Shown here one piece after another: positions 44,862 to 53,872 of a DNA stretch of 61,296 nt (positions are counted from its first letter, which is position 1; each line of letters begins with the position of its first letter). A model generated the notes under the pieces. The model had not been told where the DNA came from. It made no database searches and saw nothing but the letters and a program-made list of their open reading frames with translations. The translations under genes were made by a program, and so were the position numbers. Source of the stretch: Thermodesulfovibrionales bacterium (GTDB lineage Bacteria > Nitrospirota > Thermodesulfovibrionia > Thermodesulfovibrionales > SM23-35); assembly GCA_031082155.1 (NCBI GenBank), contig JAVHLL010000005.1, positions 46,114-107,409 of the forward strand, in the 5' to 3' direction.

Positions 44862-45758
44862 TTAATAAACGGGACCGTACACTGTTACATTATTTTTTTC
44901 GTCAGTTTCACCAATATTCTCAAAAATATCCAGCACTGCAATGAGATATTTGCCGGATATGCTTCCGGTAAGCGTATGCCTGAAGTTGATAGTCTTGCTT
45001 TTCCCTGCCTTGATCTTGCCGAATGGCGACTCTTTGAGAACCGCATCAGCCTGATCGAGCACAGCGTCATCTGACAAATAATATCTTATCACGGACTTCT
45101 TTGCTTTCATGCTTCCGAGGTTGGTAACAGTCAGGCTACCCTTTAACTTACAGAGTGTTTCACTGTTGTTATTGATAGAACAGTACTGCTCTGCATGCAA
45201 CCATTCACCTGTAAGGTCGGGACCTACAATTTCTTTTACCGCAAAATCAGCTTTGACCTGTCTGATTCCATCACCAATAGTCAGAGAGCAGGTCATGCCT
45301 GTTACGATATCGCAGCCTTCCCAGTGAAGGAAGTTGAAATGGTCATAGTCCGGGGTAACAGTAAGGGTAACCGGGGTGCCGGGCTCATATAACTCAGTGC
45401 AGTCTCCGGGGCAGTTTATTCCCGGACCCGTTACCACGCCGCCTCCATGGGGAATGATGTATACTCTGAGGTTGAAATTTTCAACAATCAGACTCTGGGC
45501 GACTGCATTCCAGAAACCGGGATAATTCACAAAGTTTGCGCTTGAAGTATTGCCCAACGGCGGAGCCTGACCGATAGTTGAAAAAAGGTCATAACCGGCT
45601 GACCAGGAATCCCCTCCGCCACCGGAGATAACGTCCTGCTCTATGGCAAAGTTTGCGCTCGAAGAGGCTGCATGGAGGATCCCGGCAAATGCCAGCAACA
45701 TCGTTGCTGAAATGAGGAAGCATAGGCAGTGCCTATACTTTTTTCTATATTTCATCAT
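44862..45758 (-). CDS. Exported protein with InlB-like B-repeat and CARDB-like domains
   Basis: A 298-residue secreted protein. The signal peptide is about residues 1-31 (hydrophobic core FLISATMLLAFAGILHA). Residues about 100-175 (GGGVVTGPGINCPGDCTELY...VTLTVTPDYDHFNFLHWEGC) match the bacterial repeat of divergent InlB-B type, with paired Cys. Residues about 180-298 (LTGEWLHAEQYCSINNNSETLC... LTVTNLGSMKAKKS... LIAVLDIFENIGETDEKNNV) match CARDB-type adhesion modules. There is no anchor signal. It lies 69 bases behind the tail-fibre-like gene and is probably cotranscribed; a surface or matrix role is inferred. Confidence 0.82.
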   Translation of the reverse strand: MMKYRKKYRHCLCFLISATMLLAFAGILHAASSSANFAIEQDVISGGGGDSWSAGYDLFSTIGQAPPLGNTSSANFVNYPGFWNAVAQSLIVENFNLRVYIIPHGGGVVTGPGINCPGDCTELYEPGTPVTLTVTPDYDHFNFLHWEGCDIVTGMTCSLTIGDGIRQVKADFAVKEIVGPDLTGEWLHAEQYCSINNNSETLCKLKGSLTVTNLGSMKAKKSVIRYYLSDDAVLDQADAVLKESPFGKIKAGKSKTINFRHTLTGSISGKYLIAVLDIFENIGETDEKNNVTVYGPVY

Positions 45759-45826
45759 TTTATCACCTGCCTGTTTTTTCCTGTAGCAGGATCACAGATC
45801 CCGCACTGTTCATAGAATTCCTCCTT

Positions 45827-47143
45827 TTACCAGAGAGTTCTCCATGCATAAGCATCCCCTGCATCTTTGGCACAGACTTCAAGGGTATCTGCTGTTGCTC
45901 CAGCACCAGTAATACCATTAGTAAACCATAACATGCCTCTGATATTAGGCCCATTTGCAGCATCACAGAGAGGTTTTGAAATTACATCGCGAACTCTGAC
46001 ACCATTTCCAGTAACAGTACCTATAGCATCGACATTGCCGCTTTCATCAATTGTGAGTACTGGATTATCGGTACCATTATAGATTTGAAAAACGTTAGTG
46101 CCATTATTGTCGTTATCAAGATCAATATAAACATCACCGTTGCTGTAAAGGTCCAGAGAAGTTCCTGTTGTCAAAATCTCCCCGATATTACCACCGAGAG
46201 ATATGTCCGCAATGGCATCAACCCAACTATCTACCGAAGCAGTCGCATTGAGGCCATTGCCAGCACCGGCAACTATACCGAGGGTACCGGTCATGGAATC
46301 GCCGGTCACATTCACATAAGTAGCATCGTGGTTGTGTGCTGCTGCAAGATTAGCGTCGGTCTGGTTACAATCTAAAGCTGTACCACCTGCATTTGCTCTA
46401 CACCACAGGTTTGCAGTTGTTGCACCAACCTGCGGGTCGCTTTCCGCACCGGGAGTTGCATTGCAGTTGATGACCGAACCATCGCTGACACACCATCCGC
46501 CTGCTGCAAGGGTGTTTACCTGGGGATCGGCTTCGATGAGCACCGGAGGTGTCTGGGCACAATTTACTGCAGTTCCGTCACTGGTACACCAGGATCCTGC
46601 TGCGAGTGTTCCCACCTGAGGGTCAGTTTCTGTGATGCCTGTGGGAGCTGAGCAGGTCCATGCGGTTCCGCTCCACATCATGAACTGATTGGCAGTACAG
46701 CCATTCTGCCCGATGTCCGAGAAGTTGACACAGCCGGGGCAAACAAGGTCCATTGCCATATCCGAAGTAAATGCGTAACCAACGCTGGTAAGCTGAACCC
46801 TTGGCGTCATCTCCGCATCCGACCCCACTCTGACTCCGAGCCAGTAAGGAACGTCAAAGGCCAGAGGAGTGAGCGTACTCAACGATCCGAGAATTACACT
46901 GTAGATTCCCCCACTGACATCAACATTCTGTGTCTCTGTCCATATTGCTGTTCCGCCTGCAACTGTGGTATAGAAAGTAAATGTCATAGATACAGTCCCG
47001 TCGACCGGTGATCCCGTTGCATTGGTCAGATACCCCTGATAGTTGATGGTGTAAGGGATTGCCGCATTTGCTTGAGAGAAGCCAAGAGCGAACAGGAATA
47101 CCATTGTGAAGATGCCGGATAATATCATTGCCTTAGTTTTCAT
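45827..47143 (-). CDS. Exported tail-fibre-like repeat protein
   Basis: A 438-residue secreted protein. The signal peptide is residues 1-28 (ending ANAA). Residues 30-130 resemble the N-terminal domain of exported Nitrospirota and Geobacter repeat proteins (IPYTINYQGYLTNATGSPVDG...YAFTSDMAMD). Three degenerate modules follow at about 171-203, 203-233 and 234-262 (TETDPQVGTLAAGSWCTSDG type, with Cys pairs). A phage-tail-fibre motif follows (HNHDATYVNVTGDSMTGTL), then a Gly/Asp-rich region and a C-terminal VISKPLCDAANGPNIRG...WRTLW head. AAAGGAGG precedes the ATG. It is likely a surface fibre or adhesin. Confidence 0.82.
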   Translation of the reverse strand: MKTKAMILSGIFTMVFLFALGFSQANAAIPYTINYQGYLTNATGSPVDGTVSMTFTFYTTVAGGTAIWTETQNVDVSGGIYSVILGSLSTLTPLAFDVPYWLGVRVGSDAEMTPRVQLTSVGYAFTSDMAMDLVCPGCVNFSDIGQNGCTANQFMMWSGTAWTCSAPTGITETDPQVGTLAAGSWCTSDGTAVNCAQTPPVLIEADPQVNTLAAGGWCVSDGSVINCNATPGAESDPQVGATTANLWCRANAGGTALDCNQTDANLAAAHNHDATYVNVTGDSMTGTLGIVAGAGNGLNATASVDSWVDAIADISLGGNIGEILTTGTSLDLYSNGDVYIDLDNDNNGTNVFQIYNGTDNPVLTIDESGNVDAIGTVTGNGVRVRDVISKPLCDAANGPNIRGMLWFTNGITGAGATADTLEVCAKDAGDAYAWRTLW

Positions 47144-47703
47144 TTTTGCCTCCTTTGATGCTTTAATAGAAAGTTCCTTTTGAAATAATTACCCCTTCAG
47201 GTGCCTGCTGCAAAACACCTCCTTTCATCTCAAGTAATCAACCCACACCGCATGATTTCTAAATTTAAAGTATTGCTTTTAAAATAAATTCTAATATATT
47301 GTTAGATAATAATTTATCATAGAAATAACAAAATATTACCCTTCTGTCAAGTTTTTGTAAATTTGCAGGGTCCATAAAAGACCATAAGAGAGTATCAGAA
47401 CAGATGATGTCTTCACAAAACCCGCAAAAATGGAGAGGTTTTAGTTATTATCAGAACGAACTGATCCCATGCTTTTCTTGACAGGTGCATCCGATGAGTG
47501 TGGCAGGTGTGACATGAATGTTTCACCATGCAAGAAATGGAGTATGTCTTAATTATAACGGCGGTTTTATCTTTACCATTGGCTGATTATTATGATATTC
47601 TTCATTATGTCAACGCTATATTGTTCTCGCTTGAGAGTCTTACAATTACTGCAACTATTGTTTGCACTGTCTCTGGGGTCCCTGCTTGCATAATTTCTAT
47701 ACG
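47144..47703. other. Intergenic region, AT-rich
   Basis: About 560 bases between divergent genes. The part near 47265-47345 is very A/T-rich and contains GATAATAATTTATC, a likely promoter zone for the tail-fibre-like gene. A second AAAGGAGG with a 21-codon frame (minus strand, about 47230-47165, MKGGVLQQAPEGVI) lies ahead of the fibre gene and might be a leader peptide, but nothing else supports it. The plus-strand open frame 47528-47752 has no family match and overlaps the next gene, so it was not accepted. Confidence 0.5.
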
Positions 47704-48804
47704 ATGCTACCGTCACTTATTATTAAGGGTAAGAAGATTCGTGTTCCGATAATCCAGGGCGGTATGGGGGTTGGTGTTTCCCTCTCTCCGCTCGCACGTG
47801 CAGTTGCTCAGGAGGGTGGGGCAGGGATTGTTTCGAGTGCATGCATCGACAGGATCGTTTCAAAAAGAACCGGCAGGAAAGTCAACTCCTACGAAGCTGC
47901 ATATGAGGAGATATCGCTCTCGAAAGCATCCGGAGGATTTGCCGGAATCAATATCATGGTCGCACTTATCCGCGACTTTGAGGACTCGGTGCGCGGCTCA
48001 ATCGACGCAGGCGCCGATTTTATCATTTCCGGCGCAGGACTTCCCTTGAGCCTCCCTGCGATACAACCGCCAAAGGATACGGCTCTTATTCCGATTGTAT
48101 CATCTGTCCGAGCGTTAGAAATTATCTGCAAAAAATGGGGTAAACTCGGTTACCGCCCTGATGCGGTAGTACTTGAAGGACCTCTTGCCGGCGGGCATCT
48201 CGGGTTCAAGCCGGAACAAATCGATTTAGAATCCAACACACTCGAAAATCTGCTTCCCCCAGTGAAGGATGCGGCGAAAAAATACGGTGATTTTCCGATT
48301 ATCGTTGCAGGCGGAATTTACACCTATGAGGACATTCATCGCTTCATTGCTATGGGAGCGGACGGGGTTCAGATGGGGACCCGGTTCCTTGCAACCGAAG
48401 AGAGCAGCGCATCAGAAGTTTACAAGCAGGCGGTCATTGATGTCAGTCAGGAGGATATTGTGGTCGCAATAGACCCTGGTTCTCCCTGCGGTCTCCCCTT
48501 CAGGGTCATCAGACAGTCCCCCATGTACCAGTCTGCCATAAAGAAACTGAGGAAACCGAAATGTGACAAGGGATATGTTCTCCTCAAGGACGCTGAAGGA
48601 AAGTTCAACCGCTGTCCTGCCAAAGAGAGCAATGAGCACCATTTCTGCATCTGCAACGGCCTCCTGAGTTCTGCAGGCTATAACCCCGACAAAGAAGAAT
48701 CGCTCTACACAGTCGGCACGAACGCCTACCGCGTCGACAAAATTGTTTCGGTAAAAGACCTGATGGATGAACTGCAGGGCAAGGTTGTTACACCGACCTC
48801 ATAG
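47704..48804 (+). CDS. Nitronate monooxygenase family FMN enzyme (FabK/NPD-like)
   Basis: About 366 residues. It is a TIM-barrel FMN enzyme of the 2-nitropropane dioxygenase/FabK group: VPIIQGGMGVGVSLSPLARAVAQEGGAG at the N-terminus, EGPLAGGHLGFK, VAGGIYTYEDIHRFIAMGADGVQMGTRFLATEES. It has a Cys-rich C-terminal extension (KCDKGYVLLKDAEGKFNRCPAKESNEHHFCICNGLLSSAGY) found in anaerobe relatives, perhaps binding metal. It oxidises nitronates or works in fatty-acid synthesis; which cannot be told. The ATG at 47704 is the family start; the longer frame adds unrelated residues. Confidence 0.88.
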   Translation: MLPSLIIKGKKIRVPIIQGGMGVGVSLSPLARAVAQEGGAGIVSSACIDRIVSKRTGRKVNSYEAAYEEISLSKASGGFAGINIMVALIRDFEDSVRGSIDAGADFIISGAGLPLSLPAIQPPKDTALIPIVSSVRALEIICKKWGKLGYRPDAVVLEGPLAGGHLGFKPEQIDLESNTLENLLPPVKDAAKKYGDFPIIVAGGIYTYEDIHRFIAMGADGVQMGTRFLATEESSASEVYKQAVIDVSQEDIVVAIDPGSPCGLPFRVIRQSPMYQSAIKKLRKPKCDKGYVLLKDAEGKFNRCPAKESNEHHFCICNGLLSSAGYNPDKEESLYTVGTNAYRVDKIVSVKDLMDELQGKVVTPTS

Positions 48805-48871
48805 CTAACCAATTTTAATCAAAGAATTCCTCGAAGTTCAGCTTCGGCTGTTACGAATGTTCTCATTATTC

Positions 48872-48966
48872 TGTCATTCCCGCTTGTCGGGAATCCTTCC
48901 GGAGCATAGGTTCTATAACGACAATACAGGAATGGAAGGAAAGATTCCGGACAAGCCGGAATGACA
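48872..48966. repeat. MITE-like element, copy 3 (short form)
   Basis: A 95-bp element with inverted ends TGTCATTCCCGCTTGTC (48872-48888) and GACAAGCCGGAATGACA (48950-48966), with one mismatch in 17. The right half (AAAGATTCCGGACAAGCCGGAATGACA) is nearly identical to the right half of copies at 8593-8679 and 51747-51833, and the left half differs. It sits between the monooxygenase gene and the response regulator, with no coding capacity. Confidence 0.8.
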
Positions 48967-49057
48967 AGAAGCGGCGTTGCCTCGCGAGTTCACTCGCAAT
49001 AAAAACTGGTTATCGCCGGATTGCGGTAATAACAGATCGACTATGGTATATTTAAAT

Positions 49058-49759
49058 ATGCTGAATCAAATACTCATTATTGAAGACGACAGGAAAATTG
49101 CGAAGATTGTAAAGGTCTATCTCGAAAACGAAGGGTTCAGGGTTGTCACTGCCGAAAAGGGAAAAGATGCCCTGGAACTTGCATATAAAGAAGTCCCTTC
49201 ACTTGTTGTGCTCGACCTGATGCTCCCCGATATGAGCGGGGAGGAACTCTCTCAGGATTTAAGGGAGATCGGAGACTTTCCTATCATCATGCTTACTGCA
49301 AAATCTTCGGAGGAGGAGAGGGTTGCAGGGTTTTCGCTCGGCGCAGACGATTATGTGGTCAAACCCTTCAGCCCAAGAGAACTTGTTGCCCGGGTGAAAG
49401 CAGTAATGAAAAGGTCTCGGACAAAAGACGTATCTCAGGCAAAGACGCTGAGCTTCAATGAAGGATTGCTTACCATAGACAGCAGGAACTATGAAGTGAA
49501 GAAGCAGGGCCTGCCGGTGATGGTGACACCGACTGAATTCAAAATCCTCTTTGTGCTTGCAAACGCCAGAGGAAGGGTATACACGAGGAGCGAACTGGTC
49601 GAAAACGCTCTTGGATATCAGTTCGAGGGGTATGAACGAAGCATCGATGCCCATATTAAAAATATCAGGCATAAAATAGAGGACGATACGAGGAATCCTC
49701 TCTTTATTCAAACAATCTACGGTGTGGGGTATAAGTTTACCGGCAACACAGATGATTAA
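49058..49759 (+). CDS. OmpR-family response regulator
   Basis: About 233 residues. Receiver: ILIIEDDRKIAKIVKVYLENEGF, with acidic pair E-D-D; phospho-Asp in VVLDLMLPDMSG; Lys in DDYVVKPFSPREL. The winged-helix OmpR/PhoB DNA-binding domain has LFVLANARGRVYTRSELVENALG and RSIDAHIKNIRHKIEDD. It pairs with the sensor kinase that follows with an 8-base overlap. The start is uncertain: 49058 or 49043 (ATGGTATAT); neither has a ribosome binding site. Confidence 0.93.
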   Translation: MLNQILIIEDDRKIAKIVKVYLENEGFRVVTAEKGKDALELAYKEVPSLVVLDLMLPDMSGEELSQDLREIGDFPIIMLTAKSSEEERVAGFSLGADDYVVKPFSPRELVARVKAVMKRSRTKDVSQAKTLSFNEGLLTIDSRNYEVKKQGLPVMVTPTEFKILFVLANARGRVYTRSELVENALGYQFEGYERSIDAHIKNIRHKIEDDTRNPLFIQTIYGVGYKFTGNTDD

Positions 49760-51134
49760 AAGCCTCTGGGTAAAGTTCCTTCTGCTCCTCCTTGCTGTCT
49801 CGATTATCTCTCTTTCATCCGCCATGATTTTACGGGAACTCATCACCAGTGATTTCACAGAATATCTCGAAGGGGAAAGGGAAGACAGAGTTTATCGTAT
49901 TATGGCGGCGGTGGAAGGCGCGTACGAGGAAAATTCAGGATGGAATGAGCATGCGCTGAAGAAAAATACTGTATGGGCTTTGCTGCTCGGTTATGAAATA
50001 AAGATCAAGGGTCTCGATGAAAAGGTGCTTATGAATACACACACCGCGGTTGAATCTCTTGCTCCACTCATGAAAAGGAGAATTCTTGCGATAACGGATT
50101 TTTCTCCGGAAGCGGTTGTGACAAGGGAAGACCCATTTATGAATTATCCCCTCTTCCTCGGCGGCTTGAATATCGGGAGTATTGATGTAAGGCTGGTGAC
50201 CTACCAGAGTGGACAGAGAAAAGAGACAATATTTATGGGAAGGTCGAACAAATTTCTTATCCTCGCGGTTTTTGCCCTTGGAGGATTTTCACTCCTCCTG
50301 AGTTTTTTCTTCTCAAAGAGGCTTACGGATCCGATTAAGAAACTTACTGTTGCTGCGCAGTCTATCAGGGAGGGTAAAATGCACAGCAGGGTCTTGGTTT
50401 CGGGAAATGACGAGATAAGCGACTTGGGAAAGGCCTTTAACACCATGGCAGCGCATCTGGAGATACAGGAATCGTTGCGCAGGAAATTAACCGCCAACAT
50501 CGCCCATGAACTGAGAACGCCTCTCACTGTGATCCAGGGAGAGATCGAAGGCATGGTGGATGGTCTTATAAGGGCAGACCGGGAAAAGCTCCTCTCTCTT
50601 CATGAGGAAACCACGAGGCTCAAGAAGATCATTGAGGGGATCGAAGAACTGTCGCGGGCTGAAGCAAGCGCCCTCGTACTGAGAAAAGAGAAGATAGCCC
50701 TTCAGGGATATCTCCATGCAATACAAGAACGGTACACGAAAATTTATAGAGATAAAGGAGTATCCCTTGCGATTGACTGTAGGGAATCCGCAACTCTTTA
50801 TGCAGACCCTGATAAATTGAGTCAGGTTCTCATAAATCTTCTGACCAATGCACTGAGGGCCACCGGTCACGGCGGAAGGGTCGTAATCACTGCCGGAACA
50901 AAAGACTCGGAGAAATTTCTCTCGGTTGCCGACACAGGGACCGGTATCAAAAAAGAGGACATCCCGTTCATATTCGAAAGATTCTACCATGATTATGAAG
51001 GCGGTCTGGGCATCGGGCTTGCGATTACCAAGGAGATTGTCGAGGCGCACGACGGAAGGATAGAAGTAGAAACTGAGGAAGGTAAAGGGTCCGCTTTTAC
51101 CGTCTATTTCCCGGAATTCACAAGTTCTTCATAA
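49752..51134 (+). CDS. Membrane sensor histidine kinase
   Basis: About 460 residues. Two membrane segments (residues about 6-28 and 170-190) enclose a periplasmic sensor of about 140 residues. HAMP follows (KRLTDPIKKLTVAAQSIREGKMHSRV), then the dimerisation helix with the phospho-His (NIAHELRTPLTVIQGEIE), then an HATPase domain with DPDKLSQVLINLLTNALRA, DTGTGIKKEDIPFIFERF and GLGIGLAITKEIVEAH. Forms a two-component system with the regulator; the stimulus is unknown. The ATG at 49752 overlaps the regulator stop. Confidence 0.94.
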   Translation: MIKSLWVKFLLLLLAVSIISLSSAMILRELITSDFTEYLEGEREDRVYRIMAAVEGAYEENSGWNEHALKKNTVWALLLGYEIKIKGLDEKVLMNTHTAVESLAPLMKRRILAITDFSPEAVVTREDPFMNYPLFLGGLNIGSIDVRLVTYQSGQRKETIFMGRSNKFLILAVFALGGFSLLLSFFFSKRLTDPIKKLTVAAQSIREGKMHSRVLVSGNDEISDLGKAFNTMAAHLEIQESLRRKLTANIAHELRTPLTVIQGEIEGMVDGLIRADREKLLSLHEETTRLKKIIEGIEELSRAEASALVLRKEKIALQGYLHAIQERYTKIYRDKGVSLAIDCRESATLYADPDKLSQVLINLLTNALRATGHGGRVVITAGTKDSEKFLSVADTGTGIKKEDIPFIFERFYHDYEGGLGIGLAITKEIVEAHDGRIEVETEEGKGSAFTVYFPEFTSSS

Positions 51135-51213
51135 TTGCTTCGACGCCTCTTCATAAAAGTCTGGTACGATCACAGTAAAGAACCATAAAGAACTATGAAC
51201 GGAGGTAAAATGG

Positions 51214-51294
51214 ATGCGAAAGTGGCTAACAGGGAGCCTCGCTTTACGCATATTCCTTGTCCTGATTTCTGCCGGTTCTTCCGGGCATGGATGA
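51214..51294 (+). other. Possible truncated signal-peptide ORF
   Basis: A frame of 26 codons, MRKWLTGSLALRIFLVLISA and GSSGHG, looks like a complete signal peptide and then stops with TGA. GGAGG lies ten bases upstream. It may be the relic of an exported protein or a very small membrane peptide. An alternative frame from 51210 (MDAKVANREPRF) uses the same ribosome binding site. Not assigned as a gene. Confidence 0.3.
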
Positions 51295-51305
51295 AATGAG
51301 TTGTG

Positions 51306-51319
51306 ATACAATATTGTAT
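51306..51319. promoter_or_regulatory. Perfect 14-bp palindrome ATACAATATTGTAT
   Basis: The 14-bp symmetric sequence lies 18 bases before the ATG of the small exported protein gene (51337). It could be a repressor operator or contain a -10-like TACAAT box. No -35 box is visible at normal distance. Confidence 0.35.
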
Positions 51320-51336
51320 ATGAGAATGATACCGCT

Positions 51337-51708
51337 ATGAAGAAGAGAAACATATATCTTTGCATTCCTGGATTTTTTCTGTCTCTGTATATAATCTTCT
51401 TTGCGTATGAATACTCATATGCCCAACAGGCGCAGAAGAATCAGACTCAGACGGAATGCCAGCCAACCTATGGAGATTATAAACGCGGGGACAAATGGGG
51501 ATGGTACGGTGCGAAGAAGGTGGTGAAGAATCCTGTTGAAGCACAACAAGTACTCGAAAGATTCTTTATCCATCACAGAACTCTTAAAGTCGGCATAATA
51601 AAGGAGCGTATCCATTTTTATGAAGCGCATATTATTAACGTGAATGGTACGCTTGTCGATATCATCATCATTGACAAGAGGAACGGCAGAATACGCTCAG
51701 CATACTAA
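51337..51708 (+). CDS. Small exported protein of unknown function (GWYGxKK motif)
   Basis: A 123-residue protein with an N-terminal signal segment (KKRNIYLCIPGFFLSLYIIFFAYEYSYA) and a basic mature part beginning at Gln. The middle has KRGDKWGWYGAKKVVKNPVEA and the end DIIIIDKRNGRIRSAY. The pattern GWYGA(K/R)K...VEA...EAHI...DKRxGRIRS looks conserved-like, resembling small PepSY-like periplasmic proteins of anaerobes, but I do not recognise a named family. The frame ends at 51708 and the MITE-like element starts nine bases later. Confidence 0.72.
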   Translation: MKKRNIYLCIPGFFLSLYIIFFAYEYSYAQQAQKNQTQTECQPTYGDYKRGDKWGWYGAKKVVKNPVEAQQVLERFFIHHRTLKVGIIKERIHFYEAHIINVNGTLVDIIIIDKRNGRIRSAY

Positions 51709-51716
51709 CTATCGTC

Positions 51717-51865
51717 TGTTTATAAACTATAAAAAAATCAAAAGACTGTCATTCCCGCAATCCCGAAAGCTTTCGGGAGTCGGGAATTCTTCCTGGAAGC
51801 CATCGGAAAGATTCCGGACAAGCCGAAATGACAAATGAACGTTCAAAAATCCGCATTTATAAACA
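51717..51865. repeat. MITE-like element, copy 2
   Basis: A 149-bp element bounded by TGTTTATAAA (51717-51726) and TTTATAAACA (51856-51865). The core at 51747-51833 (87 bp) is about 90 percent like the copy at 8593-8679 by eye and includes the perfect palindrome CCCGAAAGCTTTCGGG. Flanks also align (ATAAACTAT..AAAA and ACAAATGAACGTTCAA). No coding capacity. It separates the small exported gene from convergent dapB. Confidence 0.85.
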
Positions 51866-51891
51866 CGAACTATCCTCTTCAAGTACTAGAG

Positions 51892-52695
51892 TTATTTCAA
51901 CCCCAGGACATCCTGCATGTCGTATAACCCCGCAGGTTTTTTATGGACCCACATGGCAGCACGGAGCGCTCCCCGCGCAAAGGTGTCACGGCTGGATGCC
52001 TTGTGGACGATCTCAATCCGCTCTCCGAGTCCTCCGAAAATTACGGTATGTTCTCCGACTATGTCTCCCGCGCGTACGGTCTGAATGCCTATTTCTTTTG
52101 TCTTCCTCTCGCCGATGATTCCTTTTCTTGCGTAGACTGCGACATCGTCAAAATTTCTGTTTAAAGAAGATGCAATGACCTGGGCCATTTTGAGTGCGGT
52201 CCCGCTCGGTGCATCCTTCTTCATACGGTGATGCGCTTCGATGATCTCGATATCGTATGCATCTCCGAGTACCTTCGCAACGTCCTGCAGTACCTTCAGG
52301 AGTAAGTTAACCCCCGTGCTCATATTCGATGCCATAACGCAGGGTATTTTCTTTGTAAGTTTTGAGACAGTACTGAGATCGTCTTTGGTGAAACCGGTGG
52401 TGCCTATCACTATGGCTTTACCCTTCGAAGCCGCTATTTTCAGGTGTTCGAGAGAAGCTTCGACCGTAGTGAACGAGATCACGACATCTGCCCCGCTGAT
52501 GATCGATGAGAGATTCTCGGCAAGTGAAATGCCTGTCTCTCCAATACCGACAATGGGTCCGATATCCCTGCCGATATCTTTATGTCCTTTGCGTTCGAAT
52601 GCTCCTGCAAGTTTCAGGTCTTTATAGTCTTTTGCAAGAGCAGTAATCCTGCTCCCCATCCTTCCTGTTGCTCCTGCTACTGCTATCTTAACCAT
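51892..52695 (-). CDS. dapB: 4-hydroxy-tetrahydrodipicolinate reductase
   Basis: A 267-residue enzyme of lysine and diaminopimelate synthesis, NAD(P)H-dependent. The nucleotide-binding start is KIAVAGATGRMGSRI, the loop is IGTTGFTKDD, and the substrate/catalytic motif is EIIEAHHRMKKDAPSGTALKMA. Full length. It has GGAGA-like bases before the ATG and is followed by the yacG cluster upstream on the same strand, possibly in one transcript. Confidence 0.96.
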   Translation of the reverse strand: MVKIAVAGATGRMGSRITALAKDYKDLKLAGAFERKGHKDIGRDIGPIVGIGETGISLAENLSSIISGADVVISFTTVEASLEHLKIAASKGKAIVIGTTGFTKDDLSTVSKLTKKIPCVMASNMSTGVNLLLKVLQDVAKVLGDAYDIEIIEAHHRMKKDAPSGTALKMAQVIASSLNRNFDDVAVYARKGIIGERKTKEIGIQTVRAGDIVGEHTVIFGGLGERIEIVHKASSRDTFARGALRAAMWVHKKPAGLYDMQDVLGLK

Positions 52696-52740
52696 ATAGG
52701 TCTCCTTTCACAGCCGATAAGAAACGCTGCACTTTTCTCT

Positions 52741-52914
52741 TCAATCAATCTCTGTTTTTTCTTCTTCTGTTTCTGATGTGGTGCCTGCTATTCTGTATTC
52801 ATCAAGGACCCATTTCCCGAGATCGATGAGCTTGCACCGCTCGGAACAGAACGGCTTCCAGGGATTTTCTTCCCAGGTAGTTTTCATTTTGCAAATTGGA
52901 CAGGTGACTCGCAT
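52741..52914 (-). CDS. yacG: DNA gyrase inhibitor YacG (zinc protein)
   Basis: A 57-residue protein with [42 protein letters not shown], a clear YacG: a CPxC...FCSxRC zinc site and the family LIDLGxW(x)xEEYRI segment. The ATG at 52914 is the family start; the longer frame to 52959 ([15 protein letters not shown]) is not conserved. The Ser/Thr/Glu-rich tail is typical. In E. coli it inhibits gyrase. Confidence 0.9.
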   Translation of the reverse strand: MRVTCPICKMKTTWEENPWKPFCSERCKLIDLGKWVLDEYRIAGTTSETEEEKTEID

Positions 52915-52971
52915 AGTGAACCAGTTATCAATAGTACCGGATGGGAATAATTCTGTCACGGAAAGAATATA

Positions 52972-53499
52972 TCATGTGTCAACATTCTGTATCTTTTCCC
53001 CTGATTTTTTCAAGTTATTTATGATGAGTTCCGATACGATCCCATTTATTGTACCTGTGAGCGTACCGAGAAGAACGATCAGGGGCGTGATGAGGAGAAC
53101 GGCCTCAATCCGCTGGATAAAGAGAACATAGGCAAGCAGTAATTGGGCGCCGTTGTGGAACAGGGCGCCAATGAGACTCAAGCCGGTTGCACTGAAAATA
53201 CGGGGAGTCAGGGATGCAAAAAATCCCATGGAAAGGGTGCTCAGAATGCCTCCCCCAAGGCTGAGGAGAAAAGCAGGACCGAGAAACGTCCCGTTCAAAA
53301 TTGAGGCAAGAACTACCCGGATAAGAGTGACGGTTACTGCTGCACGCAGGCCATAGAAGAGCAGTGTTATGAGGGTGACAATATTCGCGAGACCGAGACG
53401 CAACCAGGGGACGGGTGACGGGAACATACTCTCGAACCCGTGAAGAGCAAGGGCGTATGCGGAGAGCAGCGCTATATGGTATCTATTCGGTGACTGCAT
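52972..53499 (-). CDS. Gx transporter family membrane protein (COG4769-like)
   Basis: About 175 residues and five to six membrane helices, starting MQSPNRYHIALLSAYALALHGFESMFPSPVPW and containing RLGLANIVTLITLLFYGLRAAVTVTLIRVVLASILNGTFLGPAF. This is the family misnamed heptaprenyl diphosphate synthase component I (Gx transporter). Its partner genes here are NusG-II and apbE, as in many Rnf/flavin contexts. The start at 53499 overlaps the NusG-II gene by 17 bases; the longer frame adds a non-conserved N-terminus. The transported substrate is unknown. Confidence 0.85.
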   Translation of the reverse strand: MQSPNRYHIALLSAYALALHGFESMFPSPVPWLRLGLANIVTLITLLFYGLRAAVTVTLIRVVLASILNGTFLGPAFLLSLGGGILSTLSMGFFASLTPRIFSATGLSLIGALFHNGAQLLLAYVLFIQRIEAVLLITPLIVLLGTLTGTINGIVSELIINNLKKSGEKIQNVDT

Positions 53500-53872
53500 C
53501 AGGCTCGGAACCCATTTTTCTGTTCTTACCGACAGTGAGGAGAACCTTGTTCGGAAGGCATGTGATAACGCCGTGTTCAACCCAACCCTGCTGTATGCAT
53601 AGCCTATTCTGACAGGGAGATTCAACTACCCGCACCCGGTGGTTTCTTATTTCAATAAGCGTTGTCCCCTGAGGTCCCTGGACTGAGACAGTCTTCTCTT
53701 CATCCAAAGGCAATACATATTCAAGGTTGCCGTCGACATCTATTTCCACAGAGTTGCCCCCAGGAATCAGTGATCTGACAAAAATCAAACCGAGCAGGGA
53801 AAGAAGAATCAGGATGGAGAAGAGAACCCTGTCAGCGACCGTGGTGAATTTAAGGATTTCTCTGAAATTCAA
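53483..53872 (-). CDS. NusG domain II membrane-anchored protein
   Basis: A 129-residue protein. One membrane helix (residues 14-35) is followed by a NusG-II-type beta domain with a conserved Cys pair (VVESPCQNRLCIQQGWVEHG VITCLPNKVLLTV). These proteins always accompany Gx and ApbE genes and probably act outside the membrane in flavin or redox assembly. It overlaps apbE by 23 bases upstream and the Gx gene downstream, so all three form one operon. Confidence 0.88.
   Translation of the reverse strand: MNFREILKFTTVADRVLFSILILLSLLGLIFVRSLIPGGNSVEIDVDGNLEYVLPLDEEKTVSVQGPQGTTLIEIRNHRVRVVESPCQNRLCIQQGWVEHGVITCLPNKVLLTVGKNRKMGSEPDAVTE

Noticed and set aside
47528-47752. 74-codon plus-strand frame before the monooxygenase
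   Set aside because: Overlaps the monooxygenase start in another frame, no ribosome binding site and no family match.
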